A stretch of 64,000 bases of DNA, taken from the NCBI GenBank assembly GCA_024516035.1, contig CM044956.1, positions 8,419,997 to 8,483,996 of the forward strand, given 5' to 3'. A program made the position numbers and the translations under genes. The notes beneath the pieces were generated by a model. It was not told the origin of the DNA and ran no database searches. It saw only the letters and a list, made by a program, of their open reading frames with translations. Below, one piece after another: positions 55,480 through 64,000 of this stretch. The DNA comes from Bactericera cockerelli. Its lineage: Eukaryota > Arthropoda > Insecta > Hemiptera > Triozidae. How positions within the stretch are numbered: the first letter of the stretch is position 1; every line of letters starts with the position of its first letter.

Positions 55480-56090
55480 GGCCATTAAACCTAGAGTACG
55501 TACAAAATAAGTTAGTGTGATACACCATTAAAGAGACATAAGTATCCTTGAGTCAGCATGGTTCACACTAGGACATATCTACTCCGCTCCTGTTAATCTC
55601 AACTCAAAAGACTACAGAACTGAAGAGACATAAATATCCTTGAGTCTTGAACGTGCACTGGAAGTCAAGTGGTTAACGCGCTAGTCTGGTAATCCAGGTA
55701 TAGTGTAGGAATCCGTTGGTTCGAATCCCACCCAGTGTATGAATTTTTCCTCATTAATTTGAGTCTGTGACCACATAATAATAAGACTCTGAGGGTTATG
55801 TAGTAGAAAATGCTTTGATCATTAACTTCACCTGGTGGTTACCTTCCAATGAAGAGTGTTATTATCATTATTATTGAATCAGCACGGCTCACACTAGGAC
55901 ACATAAATACCCAGCTCTCGTCATTTCAACTTTAAGTACCACAAAACTGAAGAGACACAAGTGTCCTTGAGTCAGCACGTTTCACACTAGGGCACATCTA
56001 CTTCGCTCCCGTGAGTTTCAACCAAGTCAGCATGTTGGTTTTACGTTACTGTTGACTTGGGTTTTACTATGCGATGTTGGAGGGTGCCGG
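55480..56090. repeat. 93-110-bp imperfect tandem repeat, split by a SINE
   Basis: About four copies containing AGAGACATAAGTATCCTTGA, GTCAGCATGGTTCACACTAG and GGACATATCTACTCCGCTCC. A SINE A (55,660-55,877) interrupts the second and third. Confidence 0.8.
55660..55877 (+). mobile_element. SINE family A
   Basis: Complete head (AAGTCAAGTGGTTAACGCGC, GGTTCGAATCCC) and tail ending in (ATT)n, inserted in the tandem repeat. Confidence 0.88.
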
Positions 56091-56267
56091 ATCAGCACGT
56101 ATACAGAGTGTCAACTAAAGATAACGTAAGAACCTGTCAATGAGGTTGATTCTATTTGAAATAAATTCATAACTGAGCTGTGAGCTCATTGTGGGGTTTT
56201 GAGGTTCACACAATACATTCTAGGTACTTCAGAATGTTGATACTTTAGTAACTTAGAGGGAAATTAA

Positions 56268-56397
56268 AAGATGTTTTTGTAATATGTACCTCGGTGGCGC
56301 TAAGTCACTGATTGCGTACTGTGTAAGATAGGGAAAACCCACGCCAAGCAATGACTTAATTTATCGATGTTGTCTAGTAATTTCGCCCTTAGAATTT
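56268..56397. mobile_element. decayed PIF/Harbinger-like MITE
   Basis: Core GGTGGCGCTAAGTCACTGAT and ACTGTGTAAGATAGGGAAAA match 1,812-1,940, and the right end has TTTCGCCCTTAG. The left TIR is degenerate. Confidence 0.7.
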
Positions 56398-56497
56398 TGA
56401 GAATTTGTACTTCGAAATTTTTGGTACTTCAGAATTTTGAATTTGTAAAATATGATGCTTCAAAATTTCAATAATGTGGAACTTTGGAATTTTGGAC

Positions 56498-56640
56498 CGA
56501 CCTCAGTAGCTTGGTCGATAAGGCGGCGGACTTCTAATCTGGATGTCGGTGGTTCAAGTCCCGACTTCAGTTTACTAAAGCCAGTTTGAGTAGTTGTGAT
56601 ATCACGAAAGTGTTTAACACAAATATGATAACTTTAGAAT
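56498..56640 (+). mobile_element. SINE family D
   Basis: Head CCGACCTCAGTAGCTTGGTC, B box GGTTCAAGTCCC, then GCCAGTTTGAGTAGTTGTGA. Confidence 0.8.
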
Positions 56641-56756
56641 TTTGAATATTTGGTTCCTTGGAATTTTGCTAATTTTGTATTTCAGAATTATAAGAAATTG
56701 AAACTCCAATTTTTTGATAATTTAGCATTTAATATCCTTCGTGGAATGTACTACCT

Positions 56757-57040
56757 AGCCAGCCTCCGTGGCGTAATGGTTGTGACTACTGCTCGTAGTC
56801 CAGAGGTCTCGAGTTCAACTCCCGGTTGGAGCAGACTTTTCGAAGAAAATTCTGTTCCTTCCAAACACGTGAGGCTGGCATTTCCGGCCCTACCCAGGCT
56901 GGGTGAGGTTAATGTGGGTAGCTGTTACGATTCCCAGCGAATGGAGGGTAACACCCCCGTTCAGATCAGGACGTTAAAACCAAATAGAATCGTTGGCGTT
57001 AGGAAGGGCATCCAGCCATAAAAAAACGTGTTCCACCCTA
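56757..57040 (+). mobile_element. SINE family C, complete
   Basis: Head AGCCTCCGTGGCGTAATGGT and B box GAGTTCAACTCCC. The body (CCCTACCCAGGCTGGGTGAG, GATTCCCAGCGAATGGAGGG) resembles the 5S-SINE body. The 123-codon frame over it is not a gene. Confidence 0.85.
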
Positions 57041-57164
57041 CAAACCTCAACCATGAGGTTGAACAATGCCGACCCCAATAGCAACATAATTAAGCTAATA
57101 TGGGATAAAGGCAAGGGAGATATATGGAATGTACTACCTACTGGGAGTAAGTGATACCTGTTCA

Positions 57165-57330
57165 GTAGTCACCGTGGCCGTGTGAGTTAGCGCGCTGTGC
57201 AGTGTACGCTTGGTAACCTTGGTTCGAACCCCAGTGAAGCAGGATTTTTTCTGCTCTATACTTAAATGATTAGGGTCCGGTTATACCTCGTGAGGAAAAA
57301 TGAGTATCTGCTTTTTTTTCTTTTTAGAAA
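57165..57330 (+). mobile_element. SINE family E
   Basis: GTCACCGTGGCCGTGTGAGT, B box GGTTCGAACCCC, then CTCGTGAGGAAAAATGAGTA. Confidence 0.8.
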
Positions 57331-57477
57331 TACCTGATCCTGTATTTGTCTTTTCGCATACGTTCTGTAGATAATGTTCACTATGTCATAACTACAAGGT
57401 AATAATAGAGCCCTCACCAGCAGCGCATGACACAACGTGAGAACCTAATCAAAACCAGATGTAAACAATGTAGTGGC

Positions 57478-57905
57478 TGGCGCGCGATTGGCTCAGTGGT
57501 AAGCTACGCTCTTGCCATGCGGAAGGTACCGGGTTCGAATAGCAGAATCGAAAAAAAATTGTATTAAAATTTTGGTAACAGTTGATTGTAAGGGTTACGA
57601 TGTGCTCGTGTTGACCGGGGTTAAGTGGCAGAGAATGCCTAAGGCATTAACTTCGCCCCGGATCACAAAACAATTGTAATTAAAAATAATAATATTCTTT
57701 ATTTTTTGTACAAATTTCTAAGTTTTTTTTAAAAAAAATATTGTTATTAATAAAGTGTTAAGAAAAACCCAGCACATACATATAAGTAATTATATAGGTA
57801 AATGGGAAGTATTCAGTCACTTCTCGCCTATCAGAGGAGAGACAAACTACAGGATGGACAAACTATAACACAGATCGCAAACGTCTACACCTATCGATGG
57901 TAAAA
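57478..57905 (+). mobile_element. SINE family B with later tail fragment
   Basis: Head GGCGCGCGATTGGCTCAGTG with a Gly-tRNA-like anticodon arm (CTCTTGCCATGCGGAAG). An internal family A-like tail ends near 57,680, and 57,795-57,905 is a family B tail. Confidence 0.75.
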
Positions 57906-58309
57906 CAGAAAATAAGTTCTGCGTTCGGTCCTTCGGTCCTGCGTTCGGTCGGCAAAGGCCAAGTAGATAACATACACCTATACAATTTATACAGCCAGAT
58001 ATTTCATATCTCATTTTTTTCATAATATATCGAAACCATTTAAAATTTTACCAATTGGCCAGTTTATTTTATATTTCAAGGAACATCAAATAGGTTATAA
58101 AAATTCATACTAATCAAAAAAGTAGCAAAAACAAAATTTAACTGTCAATCAAAATTTATGGTAAAGAATTAATCATTCGATTAGAAGAAATACAGAATCA
58201 CCTTCCATTAGAAGAAGAAACAAAGGACAATGGTTGATACATGGCGCGGTTCAATCCTTTCGGAAATGGTTCAAAACCACGATCAGGTATTTTTGTTTCG
58301 ATTTTTTGA
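57906..58309. other. AT-rich intergenic DNA
   Basis: Short TGCGTTCGGTC repeats at 57,920-57,955. Nothing else. Confidence 0.5.
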
Positions 58310-58465
58310 CACCATTGGAGAAAACGCATCACTCACTAAGCTGAGTACCTGGACCTGGGTTTTACCAGGAATAGCCAGCATCAAAATATTTCCAATTTGA
58401 GTGGTCATCCACCAAGTCCGCGAACTTTAACAGCTGTTGTTGTTTAACTTCAGTGATTTTGGGAA
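58310..58465 (-). mobile_element. 5S-derived SINE fragment, reverse
   Basis: Minus strand carries ATCACTGAAGTTAAACAACA followed by GGATGACCACTCAAATTGG, as in the complete copy at 59,004. Confidence 0.7.
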
Positions 58466-58994
58466 AACCATTTATTTAAATATGGCATCAATGGTGTTTC
58501 CGTTCATATATTTTGGAACGCAAATCGCATTTCTTTATTAGAAGAAGGCTTACCGAAATTTATTAGAAGGCTTACCGAAGCTTCTTAGCGAGTAACATAA
58601 TGTAATGTATAGATAAAGTTTGCTTTCTTTTTACTCGTATTTCAGATAAGTCACATCAAGATCAGAAACAAAGCCACTCGTCAAAGTTATGAACGTCGTC
58701 GGAGAAATATTGACCGAAACTTGATGACTCGATCATAATTGTGATAGATGAAACAAAATGAGGATTGAACAAGAACAGTATACGAGAGATTTTTTGTACT
58801 ATCTTAGGATTCCTGATCCAATATTTATTATGCATTTTTACTTTAGTTTTCATTCAAAGCTTAAAAAGTCACCATTTTAACTTTAATATGCCAATATAAT
58901 CAATGTTGTATAACAAATGTAAGTATAATTATTTTTTATTCAGAAAAGTTAAGTTAAAAAATTATGTTGGGTAAAGTAACTTTCTAAAATGTAA
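58466..58994. other. AT-rich intergenic DNA
   Basis: Nothing recognised. Confidence 0.5.
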
Positions 58995-59003
58995 AGCCTC
59001 ATT

Positions 59004-59260
59004 GCCAGCGTCGATGGCATGTTGAATACACCGGTTCCCTTCAGAACACCGAAGTTAAGCGACATCCAGCGAGGTTAAGACTTGGATGGGTGACCATTCA
59101 AATTCTAATTCTCGTGACGCTGGCTTTTCCCGGCCCCACTCAGGCTGGGTGAGGTCAATGTGAGTAGCAGGTTTGTGAGTTTCCTGCGAATGGAGGGTAA
59201 AACCCCCGTCGTGATATGACCATGGCAGTTAAAAGCGACGTTAAACCCCACTAAAAAAAA
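59004..59260 (+). mobile_element. complete 5S rRNA-derived SINE (SINE3 type) with TSDs
   Basis: The first 115 bp follow 5S rRNA: GCCAGCGTCGATGGCATGTT, GAATACACCGGTTCCC, ACACCGAAGTTAAGCGACAT, GACTTGGATGGGTGACCA, GTGACGCTGGC. The body (CCACTCAGGCTGGGTGAGGT, TTTCCTGCGAATGGAGGGTA) ends AAAGCGACGTTAAACC and an A run. AGCCTCATT flanks it at 58,995-59,003 and 59,261-59,269. Transcription would use the 5S internal promoter, and mobility depends on a partner LINE not identified here. Confidence 0.92.
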
Positions 59261-59269
59261 AGCCTCATT

Positions 59270-59578
59270 TTTTAACAGAAATTATTCAGAAAATGGTTGA
59301 CAATTATTATAGCACTAGGAATTTACCAGAACAAATGTCAAGCACAAAGAGAATTTAGTAAGAATTCTGAATCTTAGGGTTGTTGTTTAATGTTTATACC
59401 TATTAAATTTGAGATACAGAAATCGTATCAATTTAATTATACAAAGATTCAGCAAGGAATTAAATCCTAACCTAATTAAAACCAGAAAGTGACTAATAAC
59501 AAAAAACTTTCAAATAAGTAAACATTAAAAAAAAAACATGAATGATTTTAAGTATCTTTTTTTTTTTTACTCTCACAG
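59270..59578. other. AT-rich intergenic DNA
   Basis: Nothing recognised until the T-rich tract at 59,556-59,569. Confidence 0.5.
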
Positions 59579-60217
59579 GTACTGTCTACAAAATTGTGAA
59601 GTATGAGAGTCAAAATTCCGGAGTCTACAAAATTGTGAAGTATGCAGAGAATCAAAATTCCGAAGTCTACAAAATTGTGAAGTATGAGAATCAAAATTCC
59701 GAAGTCTACAAAATTGTGAAGTATGAGAATCAAAATTCCGAAGTCTACAAAATTGTAAAGTATGAGAATCAAAATTCCGGAGTCTACAAAATTGTGAAGT
59801 ATGAGAATCAAAATTCCGGAGTCTACAAATCTACAAAATTGTGAAGTATGAGAATCAAAATTTCGGAGTCTACAAAATTGTGAAGTATGACAGTCAAAAT
59901 TCTGGAGTCTACAAAATTGTTAAGTATGATAATCAAAATTCTGGAGTCTACAAAATTGTTAAGTATGATAATCAAAATTCTGGAGTCTACAAAATTGTGA
60001 AGCATGAGAGTCAAAATTCCGGAGTCTACAAAATTGTGAAGTATGAGAGTCAAAATTCCGGAGTCTACAAAATTGTGAAATATGAAAGTCAAAAATCTAA
60101 AGTCAACAAAAATTTTAAGTATGAAAATCAAAATTCCGGAGTCTACAAAATTGTGAAATATGAAAGTCAAAATTCTGAAGTCAACAAAAATTTTAAGTAT
60201 GAAAATCAAAATTAAAG
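59579..60217 (+). repeat. 39-bp coding-like minisatellite flanked by splice-like sites
   Basis: About 16 copies of a 39-bp unit encoding VYKIVKYENQNSG-like 13-residue repeats. Upstream is a T14 tract, then ACTCTCACAG; downstream is AAAG then GTAAGT. An 8-bp duplication at about 59,821-59,836 breaks the frame, and a TAA precedes the donor-like site. The minus strand is also open. It could be an exon of an unknown gene, or a plain minisatellite. Confidence 0.7.
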
Positions 60218-60732
60218 GTAAGTCTAGGTCTAGTAAATAATCTTAAAACTACGATTTTAATTTTATGGTGACTTTTTAAAGCTTTTAAAAACAGAAACTA
60301 AAATTTTGCCATTTTATAATAATTATTGGGATCAGGATTCCTAAGAATTGTAAGTGCAAAAACGTGTGATTGATAATGATGTGAAATTAAACAATAAATG
60401 AACTATTATTTTAACACTTATGAACCTTCAAAGAGATTATTTATTTTTATTGAATTCATTCTCTCAAATACTCACCAAGACATAGAACACCAACAAAAAG
60501 CTTATAACTATTAAATAGGGTGATATCAGTCTGAGAACAGTTTTTTTTTTATATGTAAGATGCAACTAATAGGATCGAAACCCTTTATCAGCATAGCTAT
60601 AATTGGCCAATTCCTTAGGAGTAAGGGTACAGGCTTGAAACAGAGAAAAGGAAGTCTGAAGTCCTCACACTCCTCAATACTCCTCATAGTGGTTGGTACC
60701 ACATCAGAACATCCAGTTGAATCTTCTATACC
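60218..60732. other. AT-rich intergenic DNA
   Basis: Two overlapping opposite-strand frames at 60,526-60,763 have no domain. Nothing else recognised. Confidence 0.5.
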
Positions 60733-61029
60733 AGGGCTGCCCAACCAGTCGATCGCGGAGTGATTTTGGGTCGATCACGTCCAGAGAGGTGTGAGATGGC
60801 TGGCATCTCACACAAGTGAAAATCCGAGATCTCCTTCCTTAACTCGTGAGAATTAAAAGGAGGTCTTGACTTCTTGAAACTTGAAAATTTGGTTGAATTC
60901 TTCATTAACCCATTCAAGCCCAGAATGAACATTGAATATTCTGTAAGGGGGGGGGGGGGGGGGGGGTCGATCGCGTTGATTATCTGAGACTTTATAGTAG
61001 ATCTTCTTCTGTAAAGATTGGGCACCCCT
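60733..61029. mobile_element. hAT-like MITE, about 297 bp
   Basis: Ends CAGGGCTGCCCAA and TTGGGCACCCCTG, an inverted pair with one mismatch, typical of hAT. Candidate 8-bp duplications TTCTATAC/GTCTACAG match only partly. It contains a run of about 20 G (60,947-60,966) beside TCGATCGCG. Confidence 0.75.
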
Positions 61030-61190
61030 GGTCTACAGTAACTGGTGTTTCTTGGCTACGAAATAAAAAAAGGGTGTGAAAAACTCATCTTTAAAGCACT
61101 TTATCAGCCCTCTGGATTTTGGTTCAATTGTTTCTGTGGTCCAGGAGAAGCAGGAATTTGTTTTAGTGGTTAGTGAGTATTGGTGGTCGA
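61030..61190 (+). mobile_element. SINE B tail fragment
   Basis: TTCTTGGCTACGAAATAAAA followed by GGGTGTGAAAAACTC. Confidence 0.6.
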
Positions 61191-61425
61191 AGTTTGTACA
61201 TTTTGGTTTATGAACATAATTTTCAACTATTTGATCATATATGACGACGAGGGTTTACCGACCACTTACTTGCTGGGGAATATCTTGCTCCTGCTGAAAT
61301 CAACCTTACCGAGCCTGAGTGGGGTCGGGAATAGCCAACAGAACTTTGATTTACATAATCACCACGGATGGACACGAAAGTAGAACTGTCACCAGTCATG
61401 TCTTCACCACGCTGGAGGTTGGGTA
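61191..61425 (-). mobile_element. degenerate 5S-derived SINE, reverse
   Basis: Landmarks on the minus strand: ATTCCCGACCCCACTCAGGC and GTCGTCATATATGATCA, matching the 5S-SINE body and tail order. Confidence 0.6.
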
Positions 61426-61427
61426 GT

Positions 61428-61690
61428 CCAAGTGGTTAAAACGCTAGTCTGATCTCATATTCATATAGTTGTCAAATTTGTTATTATTTGATTTATTTGT
61501 GTTTATCACAATCTTGATATCACAATTACTCAACAAAATCGCCATTTTTTTCCCTACTTGAGATTCAAACTACCGACCTCCAGGTTACAAGTCCTCCGCT
61601 TATCAATTGAGCTACTGAGGTTCGTGCGCTAGTCTATAGTAATCCCAGTAGCGTGGGGTTCAGATCCCATCCAGTGCATGATTTTCTCGA
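61428..61690 (+). mobile_element. SINE A split by reverse SINE D
   Basis: SINE A head begins GTCCAAGTGGTTAAAACGCT, is interrupted at about 61,453-61,622 by a reverse family D element (CTACCGACCTCCAGGTTAC), and resumes with GTGCGCTAGTCTATAGTAAT through CCCATCCAGTGCATG. Confidence 0.7.
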
Positions 61691-61699
61691 TTTGAGAGT

Positions 61700-62180
61700 T
61701 TGTCAGTATAAATTAATAATGACTCACAAGAACTGATGGATTTAATAATATATACGACAGCCGAAACCGCCATTGTCAGGTGTCACTCAACCCTGGACTT
61801 GATGGCAACTTCACAACTATTTGCTGAGCCTAGCGAAATTTCACACGAAAAAACCACACCAAAGGTATCTGAACAGCGCAGCGTCTTTACAATTATGTAA
61901 CTATATTATTGTAATAATAATAATATTCCTTATTATTTTTACAATAATATCGTTACATAATTACCTGTTCAAAAAAAATAATAAACATTTTGATGGTTTT
62001 GTAAACAGAAAAATGTTTACGTTTTGCAATTTGGTGAGTGTGTCAATAACCGACCTTAATACTTGGGTGTACCTTGCTGTGACCTATGGATTCCGAGCAT
62101 TGAACTCTTGGTAAGTGTGTTGTATAAGTATTAAATCTTTATTATAACTAACCAGAGACACGTTAACGTACGATTAAGGT
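61700..62180. other. intergenic DNA
   Basis: A 97-codon frame at 61,821-62,114 has no domain. Nothing else recognised. Confidence 0.5.
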
Positions 62181-62184
62181 AATC

Positions 62185-62640
62185 ATAATACTCTTTAGTG
62201 GAAGGTAACCACCAGGCGAGGTTAATGCTCAAAGTATTTTCTACCACTTAATCCGGAGATCTCCTCTTGAATTTTTACCCATCCAAGAATTTGACCAGAA
62301 CTCGTAACCCTTAGACCTTAGAGTCTTATTATTATGTGGTCACAAACTCAAATTAATGAGGAAAAATTCATGCACTGGGTGGGATTCGAACCAACGGATC
62401 CCTACGCTACCTGGATTATCAGACTAGCGCGTTAACCACTTGACGACTACCAGCGCACTTAATGTGAGTAGCTGGTACGATTCCCAGAAAATGGAGGGTA
62501 AGAACCTCGTCCTGACTATCTATCTCAATCAGGACGTTAAAACCATCAAATAGAATCACATGGTCACAATAGATCTAATTAGGTCGCAGTACTCGCAGTG
62601 TTAATTGTAAGGGTTTCACTGAAAACCCAACAACCAGGTC
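62185..62640 (-). mobile_element. SINE A (reverse) inserted in or abutting SINE C body
   Basis: 62,185-62,460 is a complete reverse SINE A ending GTGCACTG-like. 62,461-62,640 has family C body in plus sense (GTGAGTAGCTGGTACGATTC, AATCAGGACGTTAAAACC). Confidence 0.75.
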
Positions 62641-62701
62641 AGATAATAATGAAAGCTCTCTACAACTCAAAATGGGTACCGGTATGTTTTAGTATTGACT
62701 A

Positions 62702-62940
62702 GCGGGCTGTCGCCCGCTTTGCGGGCCGAAGCATGGCCCGTAAAGCAAAAAATCTTTTTTCGCCAATGGCAGGTGTTGTAGAGGGAATTTCAAATTTCAA
62801 AATATTGCACATCTAGACTATGAGACAAAGCTACCCAGCAAATTTCAGCTCGCTAGGTATTACGGTTTGGGCTGTAGAGCGATGATCAGTCAGTCAGTCA
62901 GTGACTTTGACATTTATATATTAAGATGAGGAGCCAGTCA
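62702..62940 (-). mobile_element. Helitron-like non-autonomous element, about 235 bp
   Basis: On the minus strand it starts TCTTAATATATAAATGTCAA and ends with hairpin GCCCGCAAAGCGGGC, a 9-nt spacer and CTAGT. It shares GAGCTGAAATTTG and AACACCTGCCATTGG with 9,050-9,299. Confidence 0.7.
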
Positions 62941-62977
62941 GTCAGTGACTTTGACATTTATATATTAAGATGAGGAG
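62889..62977. repeat. tandem duplication of the Helitron-like 5' end
   Basis: CAGTCAGTCAGTGACTTTGA and CATTTATATATTAAGATGAG appear twice in a row. Confidence 0.9.
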
Positions 62978-63169
62978 TCGCGGGTTTTAGTTAGGGTAGG
63001 CAGCCATGGATACCGGGCGGTCCATGTCTGAGTCCCACACTTTTCGGCATGAGCTTTCCCCTCCTCAAAAGAAAAGGTCAGATAATAAATATAACTAACC
63101 ATTCTTACAACACAATACCTCGATATAAGAAGTAATATTCCTTCTGATCCATCAATCCTGTGTAAAACT

Positions 63170-63388
63170 GCTGGTGCAATGGTAGTCAAGTGGTTAACGC
63201 GCTAGTCTGGTAATCCAGGGAGCGAAGGGATTCGTTGGTTCGAATCCCACCCAGTGCATGAATTTTTCCTCATTTATCTGAGTTTGTGACCACATAATAA
63301 TAAGACTCTGAGGGTCAGGTGGTAGAAAATGCTTTGAGCATTAACCTCGCCTGGTGGTTACCTGCCACTAAAGAGTATTATTATTATC
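63170..63388 (+). mobile_element. SINE family A
   Basis: Complete head and tail ending in (ATT)n. One of the best preserved copies. Confidence 0.88.
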
Positions 63389-63699
63389 AATCCTGTGAAA
63401 TACTCAGAAATGAATTTATCAAATAATCTACTTCATTCAATGATTTACGAAGAATTTGTCAAATCGAAGAAAAAAGTCCATCAAAGACAGATCAAATCAC
63501 GCAGTAAGCAGATGAATGAAGCTGCCATCTAGAGGTGTCGAATTACTATCAGGGAGCACAATAGACCTCAACACCATTCCAATTTCGACAGAAGTGTTTA
63601 GGTGGGATGCAAAATGAAATATTATTGCATTCTGCGCCGTTACAGGGTGTCTGTCGTATAATAATGTAATCTGTTAAGCTGGTGATGGCTCATGGTGGA
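63389..63699. other. intergenic DNA
   Basis: Nothing recognised. Confidence 0.5.
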
Positions 63700-63993
63700 A
63701 CAGACGGGTTGTGTATTAAAAGGGTGTTGTAGCCATAGAAGCTTGTAGTTTGTGTTTGTACTCGTAGTTTGTGTTAAAGTTTGCTCAATTGCCCATCCCG
63801 TAGTAGGCCTCCCCTCTGAGGGGCGAGAAGTGACACAATGCTTCACATTCAGGCATCTGGGTCAACACGAGCTCACCGGAAGGTATCCCTTACAAACAAC
63901 CGTAATCAAATTTAAAATACAATTTTTTTTTGGCTCGGGTGATATCGAACCCAGGACCTTCCACATGGCACAACTGAGCTAACCGTACGCTCA
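63700..63993 (-). mobile_element. SINE family B, reverse
   Basis: Body with GCCCATCCCGTAGTAGGCCT and GGGGCGAGAAGTGACACAAT, head at the right end (CTGAGCTAACCGTACGCTC), with a small internal duplication near 63,745-63,775. Confidence 0.8.
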
Positions 63994-64000
63994 ATTGATT

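Noticed and set aside
56650..57021. 123-codon protein
   Set aside because: It overlaps a complete SINE family C element and has no other support.
59004..59120. 5S rRNA gene
   Set aside because: Diverged from 5S, joined to a SINE body and A tail, and flanked by target duplications.

Overview
This is a repeat-dense eukaryotic nuclear window, most likely from an arthropod. Sap-feeding Hemiptera is my best guess, from repeat style and the LAMP sequence, and I cannot name the species. The evidence is one long intron-bearing gene with GT-AG splice sites and an insect-like start context, many tRNA-derived and 5S-rRNA-derived SINEs, MITEs, Helitron-like ends, one LINE and long minisatellites. There are no bacterial operons, rRNA operons or CRISPR arrays.

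Layout: (1) 1-3,700 holds a 44-bp minisatellite, a PIF/Harbinger-like MITE and several SINEs. (2) 3,701-28,799 contains two near-identical large units (3,701-18,650 and 18,771-28,799). Each starts with TAAAAGCAGCACTTTCGAC and ends with its exact reverse complement, so each looks like a large TIR-bounded non-autonomous element or a segmental duplication with palindromic edges. Unit 1 carries a 4.07-kb R4/Dong-type LINE (about 4,578-8,647) that unit 2 lacks, which gives a natural empty site. The units also differ by a 0.7-kb TIR insertion, by 4 versus 5 monomers of a 650-bp satellite, and by one replaced internal block. (3) 28,800-36,450 is low complexity: purine- or pyrimidine-rich DNA, a 54-bp minisatellite, SINEs, and a stretch that looks like poorly corrected long-read sequence. 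(4) 36,741-50,197 (+) is the one host gene I can reconstruct, a LAMP1-type lysosome-associated membrane glycoprotein in eight coding exons, with introns full of SINEs, a mariner-like MITE and decayed duplicates of two of its own exons. (5) 50,198-64,000 is its probable 3' UTR followed by intergenic DNA with SINEs, a complete 5S-derived SINE with target duplications, a 39-bp coding-like minisatellite edged by splice-like sites, a hAT-like MITE and a Helitron-like element.

Two open frames are of real biological interest. One is the LINE polyprotein (reverse transcriptase, CCHC zinc knuckle, restriction-like endonuclease). The other is LAMP1, whose exon 5 carries two compensating single-base shifts and a stop in this assembly. 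Most other long open frames are by-products of repeats whose period is a multiple of three. SINE families are labelled here A to G by their tRNA-like heads; these labels are mine.
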